A stretch of DNA of 64,000 bases from Evansella halocellulosilytica (GTDB lineage Bacteria; Bacillota; Bacilli; Bacillales; Salisediminibacteriaceae). Of this stretch, positions 55,824 through 63,824 are shown in pieces (positions within the stretch are counted from its first letter, which is position 1; each line of letters opens with the position of its first letter). The stretch covers positions 2,867,636-2,931,635 of the forward strand of contig NZ_NIST01000001.1 of the NCBI RefSeq assembly GCF_002335745.1. Direction: 5' to 3'. The notes beneath the pieces were generated by a model that made no database searches, was not told where the DNA came from, and was given only the letters and a program-made list of their open reading frames with translations. A program made the position numbers and the translations under genes.

Positions 55824-57032
55824 ATGAAAAAATTAGTGACTGGGGTATTTACATTATTCATTGCAGTGAGTTTATTAGCAGGATGCGGCGGTGATGATAA
55901 TACGATAGAATTTTTCCAAAATAAACCAGAGGCAGTAGAAACATTTGATGCATTAATTGAGAAATTTAATGAGGAGCACCCGGAGATTAACATTGAACAA
56001 AATTTTGTACCCGAAGCGGAAACGGTCATAATGTCCAGGTTAACACAAGGTGATATGCCAGATATTATGGGGATTAACGGAAACGCAACTTACGGAGAAT
56101 TAGCTGAATCTGGCACTCTACATGATTTCTCAGAAGAGCAAATGATAGAGAATGTTCAAAGTGCCTATGTAGATATGTTAAACCAGCTGTCAGGAAAAGA
56201 TGTTCCGAATGGTATTCCGTATGCAACGAATGCAAATACGGTGCTGTACAACAAAGATATCTTTGCAGAAATCGGGATAGATATTCCGGTAACGTGGGAT
56301 GAGTTTGTAAGTGTGGTAGAAATGATCGAAACTGAGGGATACACACCTTTTTACCATACGTATGGTGATGCTTGGACCGCAATGGTTGCATTTAATGCGT
56401 TAGCGGGAAACTTAGAAGGAGACAAGTTTGCTGAGGAAAGATTAGCAGGAGAGACGACGTTTGAAGAGAGACACCGTGAAGTAGCGGAAAAAATGTTAGA
56501 AATTAAAGACATGGCAAATAATGATATTTTCGGTACGAACTATGATCAAGGAAACGCCGCGTTCTCAAATGGCGATTCTGCAATGTATATTCAAGGAAAC
56601 TGGGCAATCGGTGAAATTACTGAGGCAAATCCAGATATGAACATCGGTGCTTTTGCCTTGCCGGTAACGAATGAGCAAGCTGATAATCGGTTAATTTCAG
56701 GAGTAGATACGGTTTTAACAGTCTCAGAAGATACACCTCATAAAGATGATGCACTTCTCTTTATTGAGTTTCTACTAGAGGAAGAAAATGCTCGTTTCTA
56801 TATAGATGAAGAAAAACAGTTCTCAGCAGTCGAAGGAGTTATTCAGGAGGATGGATCGGTTGTAGATTTGAGTGTTCACTTTGAAGAAGGGACGATTACA
56901 AGTTTCCCAGATCACTATTATCCAACTGGCATGCAAATAGAGAATTTGGTTCAAGAGTTTTTAATTGAAGAGGATATTGATGAGTTTTTAAATGTTCTAG
57001 ATAATGAGTGGGAAAAAGTAACATCAAGATAA
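55824..57032 (+). CDS. Sugar ABC transporter substrate-binding lipoprotein
   Basis: A 402-residue family 1 solute-binding protein. The lipoprotein signal is MKKLVTGVFTLFIAVSLLAG with lipid Cys21. The body resembles maltose/oligosaccharide-binding proteins (NGIPYATNANTVLYNKDIFAEIG, AMYIQGNWAIGEI). ATG 55824 follows a GGGGGGAT SD site. It is the first structural gene of the import operon; an intergenic hairpin separates it from the permeases. Confidence 0.92.
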   Translation: MKKLVTGVFTLFIAVSLLAGCGGDDNTIEFFQNKPEAVETFDALIEKFNEEHPEINIEQNFVPEAETVIMSRLTQGDMPDIMGINGNATYGELAESGTLHDFSEEQMIENVQSAYVDMLNQLSGKDVPNGIPYATNANTVLYNKDIFAEIGIDIPVTWDEFVSVVEMIETEGYTPFYHTYGDAWTAMVAFNALAGNLEGDKFAEERLAGETTFEERHREVAEKMLEIKDMANNDIFGTNYDQGNAAFSNGDSAMYIQGNWAIGEITEANPDMNIGAFALPVTNEQADNRLISGVDTVLTVSEDTPHKDDALLFIEFLLEEENARFYIDEEKQFSAVEGVIQEDGSVVDLSVHFEEGTITSFPDHYYPTGMQIENLVQEFLIEEDIDEFLNVLDNEWEKVTSR

Positions 57033-57037
57033 ATTAT

Positions 57038-57078
57038 AGAGGAGGTGCTTCCTTTAGCGAAAGGAATCGTCCTCCTCT
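57038..57078 (+). promoter_or_regulatory. Intergenic hairpin between binding protein and permease genes
   Basis: AGAGGAGG and TTCCTTT pair with AAAGGAA and CCTCCTCT, with small internal loops. No T run follows, so it looks like an mRNA-stabilising or attenuating stem rather than a full terminator. Confidence 0.65.
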
Positions 57079-57118
57079 ACTGTTACGATGTGCCTTTAGT
57101 TTAAAGGAGAGATAGATC

Positions 57119-57982
57119 ATGAAGAAAAAAATCAATCCGTACGTGCTTATGGTTTTACCAGCATTTATTTTATTTTTTGCTTTTCATACGTTTCCAATGC
57201 TGCAAGGAATCTTTTATAGTTTTACAAATTGGAGGGGATATGGAAGCTGGGAGTTTGTAGGGTTTAGAAATTATATGAATGTTTTTCAAGACGGCAGGGC
57301 ATTAAATGCCTATCTTTTTACATTTCAGTTTGCGATCGTCTCCACAGTTTTAGTAAACATCATAAGTTTAATTATTGCATTAGGGCTGAATGCAAAAATT
57401 AAATTTATGAAAACATTAAGGGCAGTCTATTTTATGCCTAATATTTTAAGTATTTTAATTGTAGGTTTTATCTTTAATTATATTTTTGCGGTTTTCTTAC
57501 CTTCCATTGCAGAGGGATTAGGAATAACGGCATTAGCAACAAATATTTTAGGAAATCCTGATCTTGCTTGGGTTGGTATCGTCATTGTTGCAGTATGGCA
57601 AGCAGCTGCATTTAATACCATTTTATATTTAGCAGGGTTAGCAACGATTTCTGATGATCTTTATGAAGCATCGAATCTTGATGGAGCGAATAAATGGCAA
57701 GAGTTTTGGAAAATTACTTTCCCATTAATTGCTCCCTTCTTTACGATTAACATGGTGTTAGCTATGAAGAACTTTCTGATGGTGTTTGACCATATTATGG
57801 CACTTACTGGAGGAGGTCCTGGGCGAGCAACAGAGTCAATCTCGCTGCTAATTTATCGAGGAGGATTTCAAGGAGGAGAATTTGCCTATCAATCTGCAAA
57901 TGCAGTCATTTATTTTATTGTGATTGTAACGATCTCCATTATACAAATTCGTTATCTTCAGAAACGAGAGGTTGAGATGTAA
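57119..57982 (+). CDS. Sugar ABC transporter permease (MalF-like)
   Basis: A 287-residue permease with six membrane segments. The EAA loop reads EASNLDGANKWQEFWKITFPL near residues 182-202, the coupling-helix signature that contacts the ATPase. AAAGGAGAG precedes ATG 57119. It overlaps the second permease gene by one base. No ATPase gene is in the cluster, so an MsmX-like ATPase encoded elsewhere probably energises it. Confidence 0.92.
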   Translation: MKKKINPYVLMVLPAFILFFAFHTFPMLQGIFYSFTNWRGYGSWEFVGFRNYMNVFQDGRALNAYLFTFQFAIVSTVLVNIISLIIALGLNAKIKFMKTLRAVYFMPNILSILIVGFIFNYIFAVFLPSIAEGLGITALATNILGNPDLAWVGIVIVAVWQAAAFNTILYLAGLATISDDLYEASNLDGANKWQEFWKITFPLIAPFFTINMVLAMKNFLMVFDHIMALTGGGPGRATESISLLIYRGGFQGGEFAYQSANAVIYFIVIVTISIIQIRYLQKREVEM

Positions 57983-58803
57983 TGATGAGAAAACGCATAA
58001 ATTGGCCTGTAACCTTTCTTTTGTTATTAGGTTCTATTGTTATATTATTTCCTTTGTACTTAACAGTAGTAAATGCATTCAAGACACCGCAAGAGACAGC
58101 AGAATCTATTCTAGCACTGCCTTCACAATTCACCTTAGAAAACTTTATTCGTGCGATTGAAATGACTAATTTTTTTAATGCATTCGGAAACAGCTTCTAT
58201 ATAACGGTATTAACCGTTCTATTTACCGTATTAACAAACTCACTCGTTGCCTATGCGATAGCTAGAAATCTCCATAAAAAATCGTTTAAGATTTTATTCT
58301 ATTATTTCGTAAGTGCAATGTTTGTACCATTTCCAATTATTATGCTACCGTTAGTGAAGCAAATGAGCACACTAAGTTTAATGAATCCAACCGGGCTTGT
58401 CATTCTATATATTGTATATGGATTAGCATTTAATGTCTTCTTATACGTTGGTTACATTAAATCGATACCGAAAGAATTAGAAGAAGCCGCGATTGTCGAT
58501 GGTTGTACGAGATGGGGTGTGTTTTGGAGAATCATTTTTCCACTGCTCGCTCCAATGAATGCGACAGTCGGTATTTTAACTGCTCTGTGGGCATGGAATG
58601 ACTTTTTATTACCACTCGTAATATTAAGTGACCGCAGCGACATGACCTTACCGCTCGTACAATTTGTTTTCCAATCCCAGTTCTCAACGAACTATAACTT
58701 AGCGTTTGCCTCTTATTTAATGGCCTTATTACCAATGATTATCGTCTATATCCTTGCACAAAAATGGATTATTAGCGGTGTTACTAAAGGAGCAATTAAA
58801 TAA
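57982..58803 (+). CDS. Sugar ABC transporter permease (MalG-like)
   Basis: A 273-residue permease with six membrane segments and the EAA loop EEAAIVDGCTRWGVFWRIIFPL near 172-193. ATG 57982 shares its first base with the stop of the previous gene (TAATG); a second ATG follows immediately at 57985. Confidence 0.92.
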   Translation: MMRKRINWPVTFLLLLGSIVILFPLYLTVVNAFKTPQETAESILALPSQFTLENFIRAIEMTNFFNAFGNSFYITVLTVLFTVLTNSLVAYAIARNLHKKSFKILFYYFVSAMFVPFPIIMLPLVKQMSTLSLMNPTGLVILYIVYGLAFNVFLYVGYIKSIPKELEEAAIVDGCTRWGVFWRIIFPLLAPMNATVGILTALWAWNDFLLPLVILSDRSDMTLPLVQFVFQSQFSTNYNLAFASYLMALLPMIIVYILAQKWIISGVTKGAIK

Positions 58804-58905
58804 TCTTACTGGAAGATCATGTCTTTAAGCATGTTTTAAGTGATTCAACAATGAAAGTTAACATAACTTTTTTATAAAAATTTAACAACAGGAGTGTATC
58901 TGAAT

Positions 58906-60588
58906 ATGACAAAGAAATGGTGGAAAGAAAGTGTTGTGTATCAAATTTACCCGAGAAGCTTTAACGACAGTAACGGGGATGGGATCGGTGATTTACAAGG
59001 CATTATTGAAAAGCTTGACTACTTAAAAAAGCTCGGGATTGACGTCATTTGGTTATCCCCTGTGTACAAGTCACCGAATGATGATAATGGTTATGATATT
59101 AGTGATTATCAAGACATTATGGATGAATTTGGTACGATGAAGGATTGGGAAGAGCTTCTGGAGGAAATGCATAAAAGGGGCATGAAATTAATGATGGATC
59201 TTGTCGTTAATCATTCATCGGATGAACATGCTTGGTTTGTAGAGTCAAGAAAATCAAAAGATAATCAGTTTCGGGATTATTATATTTGGAGACCTGGAAA
59301 AGAAGATGGATCAGAGCCTAACAATTGGGAATCGGCATTTAGTGGTTCTGCTTGGCAGTATGATGAGCAAACAGGAGAATATTTCTTACACTTGTTTTCA
59401 AAAAAGCAACCTGACCTAAATTGGGAAAATCCAACGGTTCGCCAAGAAGTGTATAACATGATGCGTTGGTGGCTCGATAAAGGGATTGACGGATTTCGTA
59501 TGGATGTCGTGAATTTTATTTCAAAACAGCCAGATTTGCCAGATGCTCCTAATCCTCAAGGGAAAAAATATGTATCAGGAAGCGAGTATTATATGAATGG
59601 ACCGAGAGTTCATGAGTTTTTACACGAGATGCATGAAAAAGCATTGAAAGATTATGATGTCATGACGGTTGGAGAAATGCCTGGTGTAGGTCCTGAGGAA
59701 GCAATTAAATATACGAAGGATGAGCGGGAAGAACTGAATATGGTTTTTCAGTTTGAGCATGTAGATCTCGATTCTGGACCTAACGGAAAATGGGATTTGC
59801 AGCCTTTACGTTTAAGTAATTTACGTGACAATTTAGTAAAATGGCAAAAAGCATTAGAAAACGAAGGTTGGAACAGTTTATACATGAACAATCATGATCA
59901 GCCAAGAATGGTTTCTCGCTTCGGAAATGATCAAGAGTATCGGGTTGAATCGGCAAAAATGCTTGCAACATTACTTCATATGATGAAAGGAACTCCATAC
60001 GTATATCAAGGTGAAGAGATTGGAATGACGAATGTCCGCTTTGAGAATATACACGATTATCAAGATATTGAAACGTTAAACATGTACAAAGAAAAACGTG
60101 AAGAAGGCATACCTCATGAGCAAATTATGGAAAGTATTTATGTGAAAGGAAGAGACAATGCAAGGACCCCAGTTCAATGGGATGATAGTGCCCATGCTGG
60201 ATTTACGACAGGTCAGCCTTGGCTGAAAGTAAACCCTAATTATATAGAGATTAATGCAAAAAAGGCATTAGAAGATCCCGGTTCGGTGTTTTACTATTAT
60301 CAAAAGCTCATTGAGCTACGTCATCGCAATGAAATTGTCGTTTATGGAAGCTTTGATTTGTTTCTTGATGATCATGAAGAAGTATTTGCTTATAAGCGCC
60401 AGTTAGATGATGAAACGTTACTCGTTTACTGTAACTTCTATGGAAATAAACCAACAGTGCAACTACCAGAAGAATATGTCGGGAAAAGGAGAAAGCTCTT
60501 TATCGGCAATTACGATGTTGAAGACGTTGAAGCCGTTGAATTTACGTTACGACCATATGAAACAAGAGTGTATCATATAAAAGAATAA
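58906..60588 (+). CDS. malL: GH13 alpha-glucosidase, oligo-1,6-glucosidase type
   Basis: A 560-residue GH13 subfamily 31 enzyme. The catalytic triad is Asp200 (DGFRMD), Glu257 (VGEMPG) and Asp331 (NNHDQPR). The residue after the nucleophile is Val201, the choice linked to alpha-1,6 (isomaltose) preference, where maltases have Thr. No signal peptide is present, so it hydrolyses imported oligosaccharides in the cytoplasm. ATG 58906 has CAGGAG 11 bases upstream; GTG 58894 overlaps that SD site. It is the last gene of the operon. Confidence 0.93.
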   Translation: MTKKWWKESVVYQIYPRSFNDSNGDGIGDLQGIIEKLDYLKKLGIDVIWLSPVYKSPNDDNGYDISDYQDIMDEFGTMKDWEELLEEMHKRGMKLMMDLVVNHSSDEHAWFVESRKSKDNQFRDYYIWRPGKEDGSEPNNWESAFSGSAWQYDEQTGEYFLHLFSKKQPDLNWENPTVRQEVYNMMRWWLDKGIDGFRMDVVNFISKQPDLPDAPNPQGKKYVSGSEYYMNGPRVHEFLHEMHEKALKDYDVMTVGEMPGVGPEEAIKYTKDEREELNMVFQFEHVDLDSGPNGKWDLQPLRLSNLRDNLVKWQKALENEGWNSLYMNNHDQPRMVSRFGNDQEYRVESAKMLATLLHMMKGTPYVYQGEEIGMTNVRFENIHDYQDIETLNMYKEKREEGIPHEQIMESIYVKGRDNARTPVQWDDSAHAGFTTGQPWLKVNPNYIEINAKKALEDPGSVFYYYQKLIELRHRNEIVVYGSFDLFLDDHEEVFAYKRQLDDETLLVYCNFYGNKPTVQLPEEYVGKRRKLFIGNYDVEDVEAVEFTLRPYETRVYHIKE

Positions 60589-60605
60589 ACAATAAACGCG
60601 CGATT

Positions 60606-60649
60606 AAGTGCCAGGCACCTGGAAACTAATTACCAGGTGCCTGGCACTT
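60606..60649. repeat. REP-like palindrome and operon terminator
   Basis: The arms 60606-60622 and 60633-60649 are perfect 17-base complements with core GTGCCAGGCACC, around a 10-base loop. It lies 18 bases after the glucosidase stop and can serve as terminator. Confidence 0.8.
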
Positions 60650-60684
60650 GTTTATAATTGTAAGAAATTTTATGAAGAAAACTC

Positions 60685-60714
60685 TTTACAAGGATAAATA
60701 TCGTTATGTATAAT
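60685..60714 (+). promoter_or_regulatory. Candidate promoter of the manganese-type lipoprotein gene
   Basis: TTTACA (60685-60690), 18 bases, TATAAT (60709-60714). Confidence 0.6.
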
Positions 60715-60771
60715 TCAATTAGTATTTAAAAAGTTTCTCTTATGCAACTTTTATAGCTAGGACAAAAATAG

Positions 60772-60787
60772 TGTTAGGTGACTAACA
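60772..60787. promoter_or_regulatory. DtxR/MntR-like operator
   Basis: TGTTAGGTGACTAACA is a 6-4-6 inverted repeat of the TTAGGT...CTAA type bound by DtxR/MntR-family metal sensors. It lies about 50 bases after the expected transcription start and 78 bases before the gene. Confidence 0.55.
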
Positions 60788-60864
60788 TATTTTGAAACAT
60801 GCACAAATTGTAGGGAGAATCAATACATTGCGTAGGTAAAAAAATATGAAGGTGGAGGAGAGCA

Positions 60865-61809
60865 ATGCAATTACAAAAATTAAGGGCAGGTTTTTTATTT
60901 TTAATTTGTTCAATAGTTATTATGACAGGTTGTTCGTCAGAAGAAACAGATGCTGACGGAGAAGAGACTAGTAACGACACTGAAAGCGAGGCTGGAGAAG
61001 AGTTAAGTATTGTAACGAGCTTTTCTGTTTTAGCTGATATTATTGAAGAAGTTGCTGGTGACCGTGCAACAGTTGATTATATTGTTCCTATCGGTGAGGA
61101 ACCACATGAATATGAGCCTGTGCCAAGCAATTTTAGTACAGTAAGTGATGCGGATGTTTTTTATGTTAATGGTTTAAGCCTTGAAGAATGGTTAGAAAAA
61201 ATCGTGTCTAACGTATCTGAAACAGACATTGTTGAATTATCAAATGGAGTAGAGCCTATCAACTTAGTAGGTGAAGATGAGCCAGATCCACATGCGTGGT
61301 TGAGTCCTAAAAACACAAAAATGTACGTTGAAAACTTAGTTGAAGACTTAGTTGAGCGAGACCCTGATGGTGAAGAAGTATATCGGGCTGGTGGAGAAGC
61401 ATATATTGAAGAACTTAATGAACTAGATGCTTGGATTGAGGAAGAAGTAAGCAATATTCCAGAAGAGCACCGTGTTATTATCGTAAGTGAAAATGCATTT
61501 AAATATTATGGTGAATCTTACGGTTTTCGTACCGAAGGGATATGGGAAATCAATTCACACGAAGAAGGGACACCACAACAAATTAATCGTATTATCGATA
61601 TTTTAGAAGACGAAGGCATCCCTTCTGTATTTTTGGAGTCAACCGTTCCACCGAGCTTTATGGAAAATGTGTCAAGTGATGCAGGCGTTCCTATTGCTGG
61701 TGAAGTTTATACGGATGCAATTGGCGAAGAAGGGTCTGGTGCAGAGTCTTACATTGAAATGATCCGTCATAATACAAAAACGTTTGTCGATGGATTAAGC
61801 TCAAATTAA
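60865..61809 (+). CDS. Metal ABC transporter substrate-binding lipoprotein, manganese type
   Basis: A 314-residue cluster A-I binding protein. The lipobox is IMTGC (Cys23), followed by a Glu/Asp-rich linker (about 25-45). The probable metal ligands are His in GEEPHEYEP, His in DPHAWLSPKN, Glu in VSENAFKYYG and Asp in VYTDAIGEEG. The His-His-Glu-Asp set and the IWEINSHEEGTP stretch match PsaA/MntC manganese proteins; zinc proteins usually have a third His. GGAGGAG precedes ATG 60865. No permease or ATPase gene is next to it. Confidence 0.88.
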   Translation: MQLQKLRAGFLFLICSIVIMTGCSSEETDADGEETSNDTESEAGEELSIVTSFSVLADIIEEVAGDRATVDYIVPIGEEPHEYEPVPSNFSTVSDADVFYVNGLSLEEWLEKIVSNVSETDIVELSNGVEPINLVGEDEPDPHAWLSPKNTKMYVENLVEDLVERDPDGEEVYRAGGEAYIEELNELDAWIEEEVSNIPEEHRVIIVSENAFKYYGESYGFRTEGIWEINSHEEGTPQQINRIIDILEDEGIPSVFLESTVPPSFMENVSSDAGVPIAGEVYTDAIGEEGSGAESYIEMIRHNTKTFVDGLSSN

Positions 61810-61896
61810 TATGAAGCACAGAAGTTGTCTTCACCTCATAACATTGGTAGGATAGAAAAAGTAAGAATGGAATACGATAATGATTGAGGTGAAACA

Positions 61897-62178
61897 ATGG
61901 AAATTACAAGTCATGCAAAAGAATTTATTCAAGAATTAATGACAGAACATGGTGCTAATAATATAAAAGTCTTTTTCTCTGGAATGGGCTGAGGAGGCCC
62001 ACAATTAGGCTTGGCTCTGGATGAGCCGGCAGAAGATGATATTGTTGAAGACATAAACGGCATCAAAGTCGCTTTTGATAAAATGATTTTTTCACACACT
62101 CAAGACCTTACATTAGATGTACGAGAAACACCCGAGGGTAAGGGTTTGATGATGACTGGAAATGAAAGTGACTGCTGA
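61897..62178 (+). CDS. HesB/IscA-like protein with in-frame UGA, candidate selenoprotein
   Basis: The frame from ATG 61897 reads 93 residues to TGA 62176-62178 if the internal TGA at 61990-61992 (codon 32) is decoded. The surrounding residues are FFSGMG-UGA-GGPQLGLALDE, where HesB/IscA relatives have Cys in GCGGP. A C-terminal Cys (NESDC) remains. GAGGTG lies 5 bases before the ATG. No other lesion is present, and a small hairpin (62013-62027) lies 20 bases after the UGA. HesB-like selenoproteins are known in other bacteria. The alternative is a recent nonsense mutation (TGC or TGT to TGA). No Sec machinery is in this window. Confidence 0.8.
62011..62029 (+). promoter_or_regulatory. Candidate bacterial SECIS hairpin
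   Basis: GGCTC (62013-62017) pairs with GAGCC (62023-62027), extended by two U-G pairs, with a 5-base loop TGGAT holding G at its second position. The loop starts 25 bases after the UGA, within the range used for bacterial SECIS elements. It lies inside the coding sequence, as bacterial SECIS elements do. Confidence 0.55.
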
Positions 62179-62190
62179 TAATTTGAATAT

Positions 62191-62226
62191 GGCTCTTTTT
62201 CCAAATCTGGAAGAAGGGCTATTTTA
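62191..62226 (+). terminator. Terminator of the HesB-like gene
   Basis: GGCTCTTTTTCCA and TGGAAGAAGGGCT form a stem with wobbles and mismatches, followed by ATTTTAT, 12 bases after the stop. Confidence 0.6.
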
Positions 62227-62293
62227 TATTTGACAACATTTAAATGCAAAGTAAAGGGTTTGTTTAATTGAGGTAAAAGCGAGTGTCTTAAAC

Positions 62294-62342
62294 GAAGAAA
62301 AAAAGAGGAGGTACCAAAAGCATGGCTTTTGGGAAACCCCTC
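62294..62342 (-). terminator. Terminator of the minus-strand small gene
   Basis: Read on the minus strand, GAGGGG...CCAAAAGC pairs with GCTTTTGG...CTCCTC, and then seven T follow. It is 22 bases after the stop of the gene ending at 62364. Confidence 0.75.
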
Positions 62343-62363
62343 GGTAAAACTCCGCAAAGGCAT

Positions 62364-62537
62364 TTAATCTCTCATTTGGTTAAATGCTTTTTGAACAGGC
62401 TCCATCATATTGTTGTTCGTACCACGGTTATTACGTCCTCTCATGATTCCGTAAGCAGCTGCACCGACTCCTAGACCAACTAATGACATCATTAACCCAT
62501 TCCCATTACGGTTATTATTTCGTCCCATACCAAACAT
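62364..62537 (-). CDS. Small Asn/Gly-rich membrane protein (DUF3918-like)
   Basis: A 57-residue protein: an Asn-rich start (GRNNNRNGNG), one short hydrophobic segment (MMSLVGLGVGAAAYGIM) and a polar tail (RGRNNRGTNNN, MEPVQKAFNQMRD). GAAGGGGA lies 7 bases upstream of ATG 62537. The layout resembles the small protein at 33286-33477. The function is unknown. Confidence 0.65.
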   Translation of the reverse strand: MFGMGRNNNRNGNGLMMSLVGLGVGAAAYGIMRGRNNRGTNNNMMEPVQKAFNQMRD

Positions 62538-62697
62538 GAAAACATCCCCTTCATCGTTGTGTTTGCATTTAGACGAAACAAAATCTAATTTCGTCACGGA
62601 GTAATTGATGAAATAGCAAGATCGCTATCCCAACCATTTATTATTATGGAGTGAATGACATTTAATAATCGAGGTTTTTGTTTCCAAATCGTTGCAG

Positions 62698-63159
62698 TTA
62701 TGTTTCATTTGACAACGTTCCGTACGAAATTCCTACAATTTGATCAGTGAAAAGTAATAGGTGCCCTTTTTTTACTGGCTCTTTTGTTAAGTAAGGGTAT
62801 ATGGTCACATCTTTTAAGTGGATCGTACCAGTAAACTGTTTTACGGTTATGTTTTCGTTTCCAGGTATACTCTCCTGATACTGGATCACCTCATCGGCTG
62901 CATATTCCAAGTATGAAAAGTTAATTTCATCAAAGTTTTTATCAGTTAAGTTTGTTTCATTAGACTCAAAATGCTTAACGACTTCATCAGAGTTGACAAC
63001 TTCTCCAAACACTTCGCCGAAATTTGTAAGGAATATTAGCTTTGTATTCATTGGAACATAACGACTATCCTTCAAATTTTCTACATATTCAGAAGTAGCA
63101 ATTATTTGTGCTTTTTTATAATCCAAAACATCGTATAAAGTATTTGATCTTTTTTTCAT
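62698..63159 (-). CDS. Hypothetical protein
   Basis: A 153-residue soluble protein of mixed composition (for example YVPMNTKLIFLTNFGEVFGEV and GHLLLFTDQIVGISYG). I see no membrane segment, signal peptide or known motif. AAGGGGTGA precedes ATG 63159 by 8 bases; ATG 63165 is too close to it. It is separated from the Asn-rich gene upstream by that gene's terminator. Confidence 0.7.
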   Translation of the reverse strand: MKKRSNTLYDVLDYKKAQIIATSEYVENLKDSRYVPMNTKLIFLTNFGEVFGEVVNSDEVVKHFESNETNLTDKNFDEINFSYLEYAADEVIQYQESIPGNENITVKQFTGTIHLKDVTIYPYLTKEPVKKGHLLLFTDQIVGISYGTLSNET

Positions 63160-63221
63160 ACACATTCACCCCTTACTTATAACACATTCAACATTTAGAA
63201 AAGAATTCCTACACAAACGAA

Positions 63222-63255
63222 AAAATACCCTTTCGATCTTGAAAGGGTATTTTGC
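63222..63255 (-). terminator. Terminator of the Asn-rich protein gene
   Basis: AAAATACCCTTTC and GAAAGGGTATTTT are perfect complements; on the minus strand a T run follows. Confidence 0.85.
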
Positions 63256-63337
63256 GTAACTTTGCAACTGTTTTTCACCTCTACAAAAAGTGACGGGGAA
63301 TTCGTGTCGCTTATGTATAGAGGTCAAAAATCTGACA

Positions 63338-63520
63338 TTAGTTGTTGTCATTATTTTGGTCGTTGTTGCGATTGTTACGATTGTTACGGTTGTTAAAGTC
63401 TTGTGCATCGTTTTCACGAGCAAATTCAGTGTTGAAGTTATCATCATTGTTGCGACGGTTGTTATTATTGTTGTTATTATTGTTGTTTCGCTCGTTTCGA
63501 TTGTTTCGATTATTAGCCAT
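63338..63520 (-). CDS. Asn/Arg-rich protein with a gamma-SASP-like motif
   Basis: A 60-residue protein starting MANNRNNRNERN, with ten Asn in a row, then NFNTEFARENDAQDF and a tail of NNRNNRNN repeats. TEFARENDAQ resembles the TEFASETNAQ repeat of gamma-type small acid-soluble spore proteins, which contains the GPR protease site. Only one such motif is present; SspE has two. GGAGGTGA precedes ATG 63520, so the 77-codon longer frame is unlikely. It may be a spore Asn/amino-acid store or a coat-type low-complexity protein. Confidence 0.6.
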   Translation of the reverse strand: MANNRNNRNERNNNNNNNNNNRRNNDDNFNTEFARENDAQDFNNRNNRNNRNNDQNNDNN

Positions 63521-63725
63521 AAGAATCACCTCCCAACAATTAAGATTACCCATTGTTTTATTCATATACATTTTTTAGTGAAAAAAATCATATGAACAGA
63601 ATAGCGTGGATATTGATTTACTGTTAAGATTGTTTTTAAAAATAAAGGAGCAAAGAAATGAAGAAGTATGATCATCATTTTCATGTGGGAAACTAAATTC
63701 ATGAATAAAGAAAGGAAAGTATAAA

Positions 63726-63824
63726 ATGAATACTCTCTTTGATAATCCGATCGTTATTTTTATTGTCGTGTTAGCGATACTTGTTGTCATTTTACAAATA
63801 ATCAAATTTAAACGAGATAAATAA
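63726..63824 (+). CDS. 32-residue single-pass membrane peptide
   Basis: The product has a short polar start (MNTLFDNP), a 20-residue hydrophobic helix (IVIFIVVLAILVVILQII) and a basic end (KFKRDK), so its C-terminus is probably cytoplasmic. AAAGGAAAG lies 6-7 bases before ATG 63726. It is too short for family assignment; it resembles small sporulation or stress membrane peptides. Confidence 0.55.
   Translation: MNTLFDNPIVIFIVVLAILVVILQIIKFKRDK

Noticed and set aside
63290-63595. Hydrophobic ORFs on the plus strand opposite the Asn-rich gene
   Set aside because: The Val/Ile and Leu/Arg runs are the antisense of AAY Asn repeats; the minus frame has the SD site and terminator.
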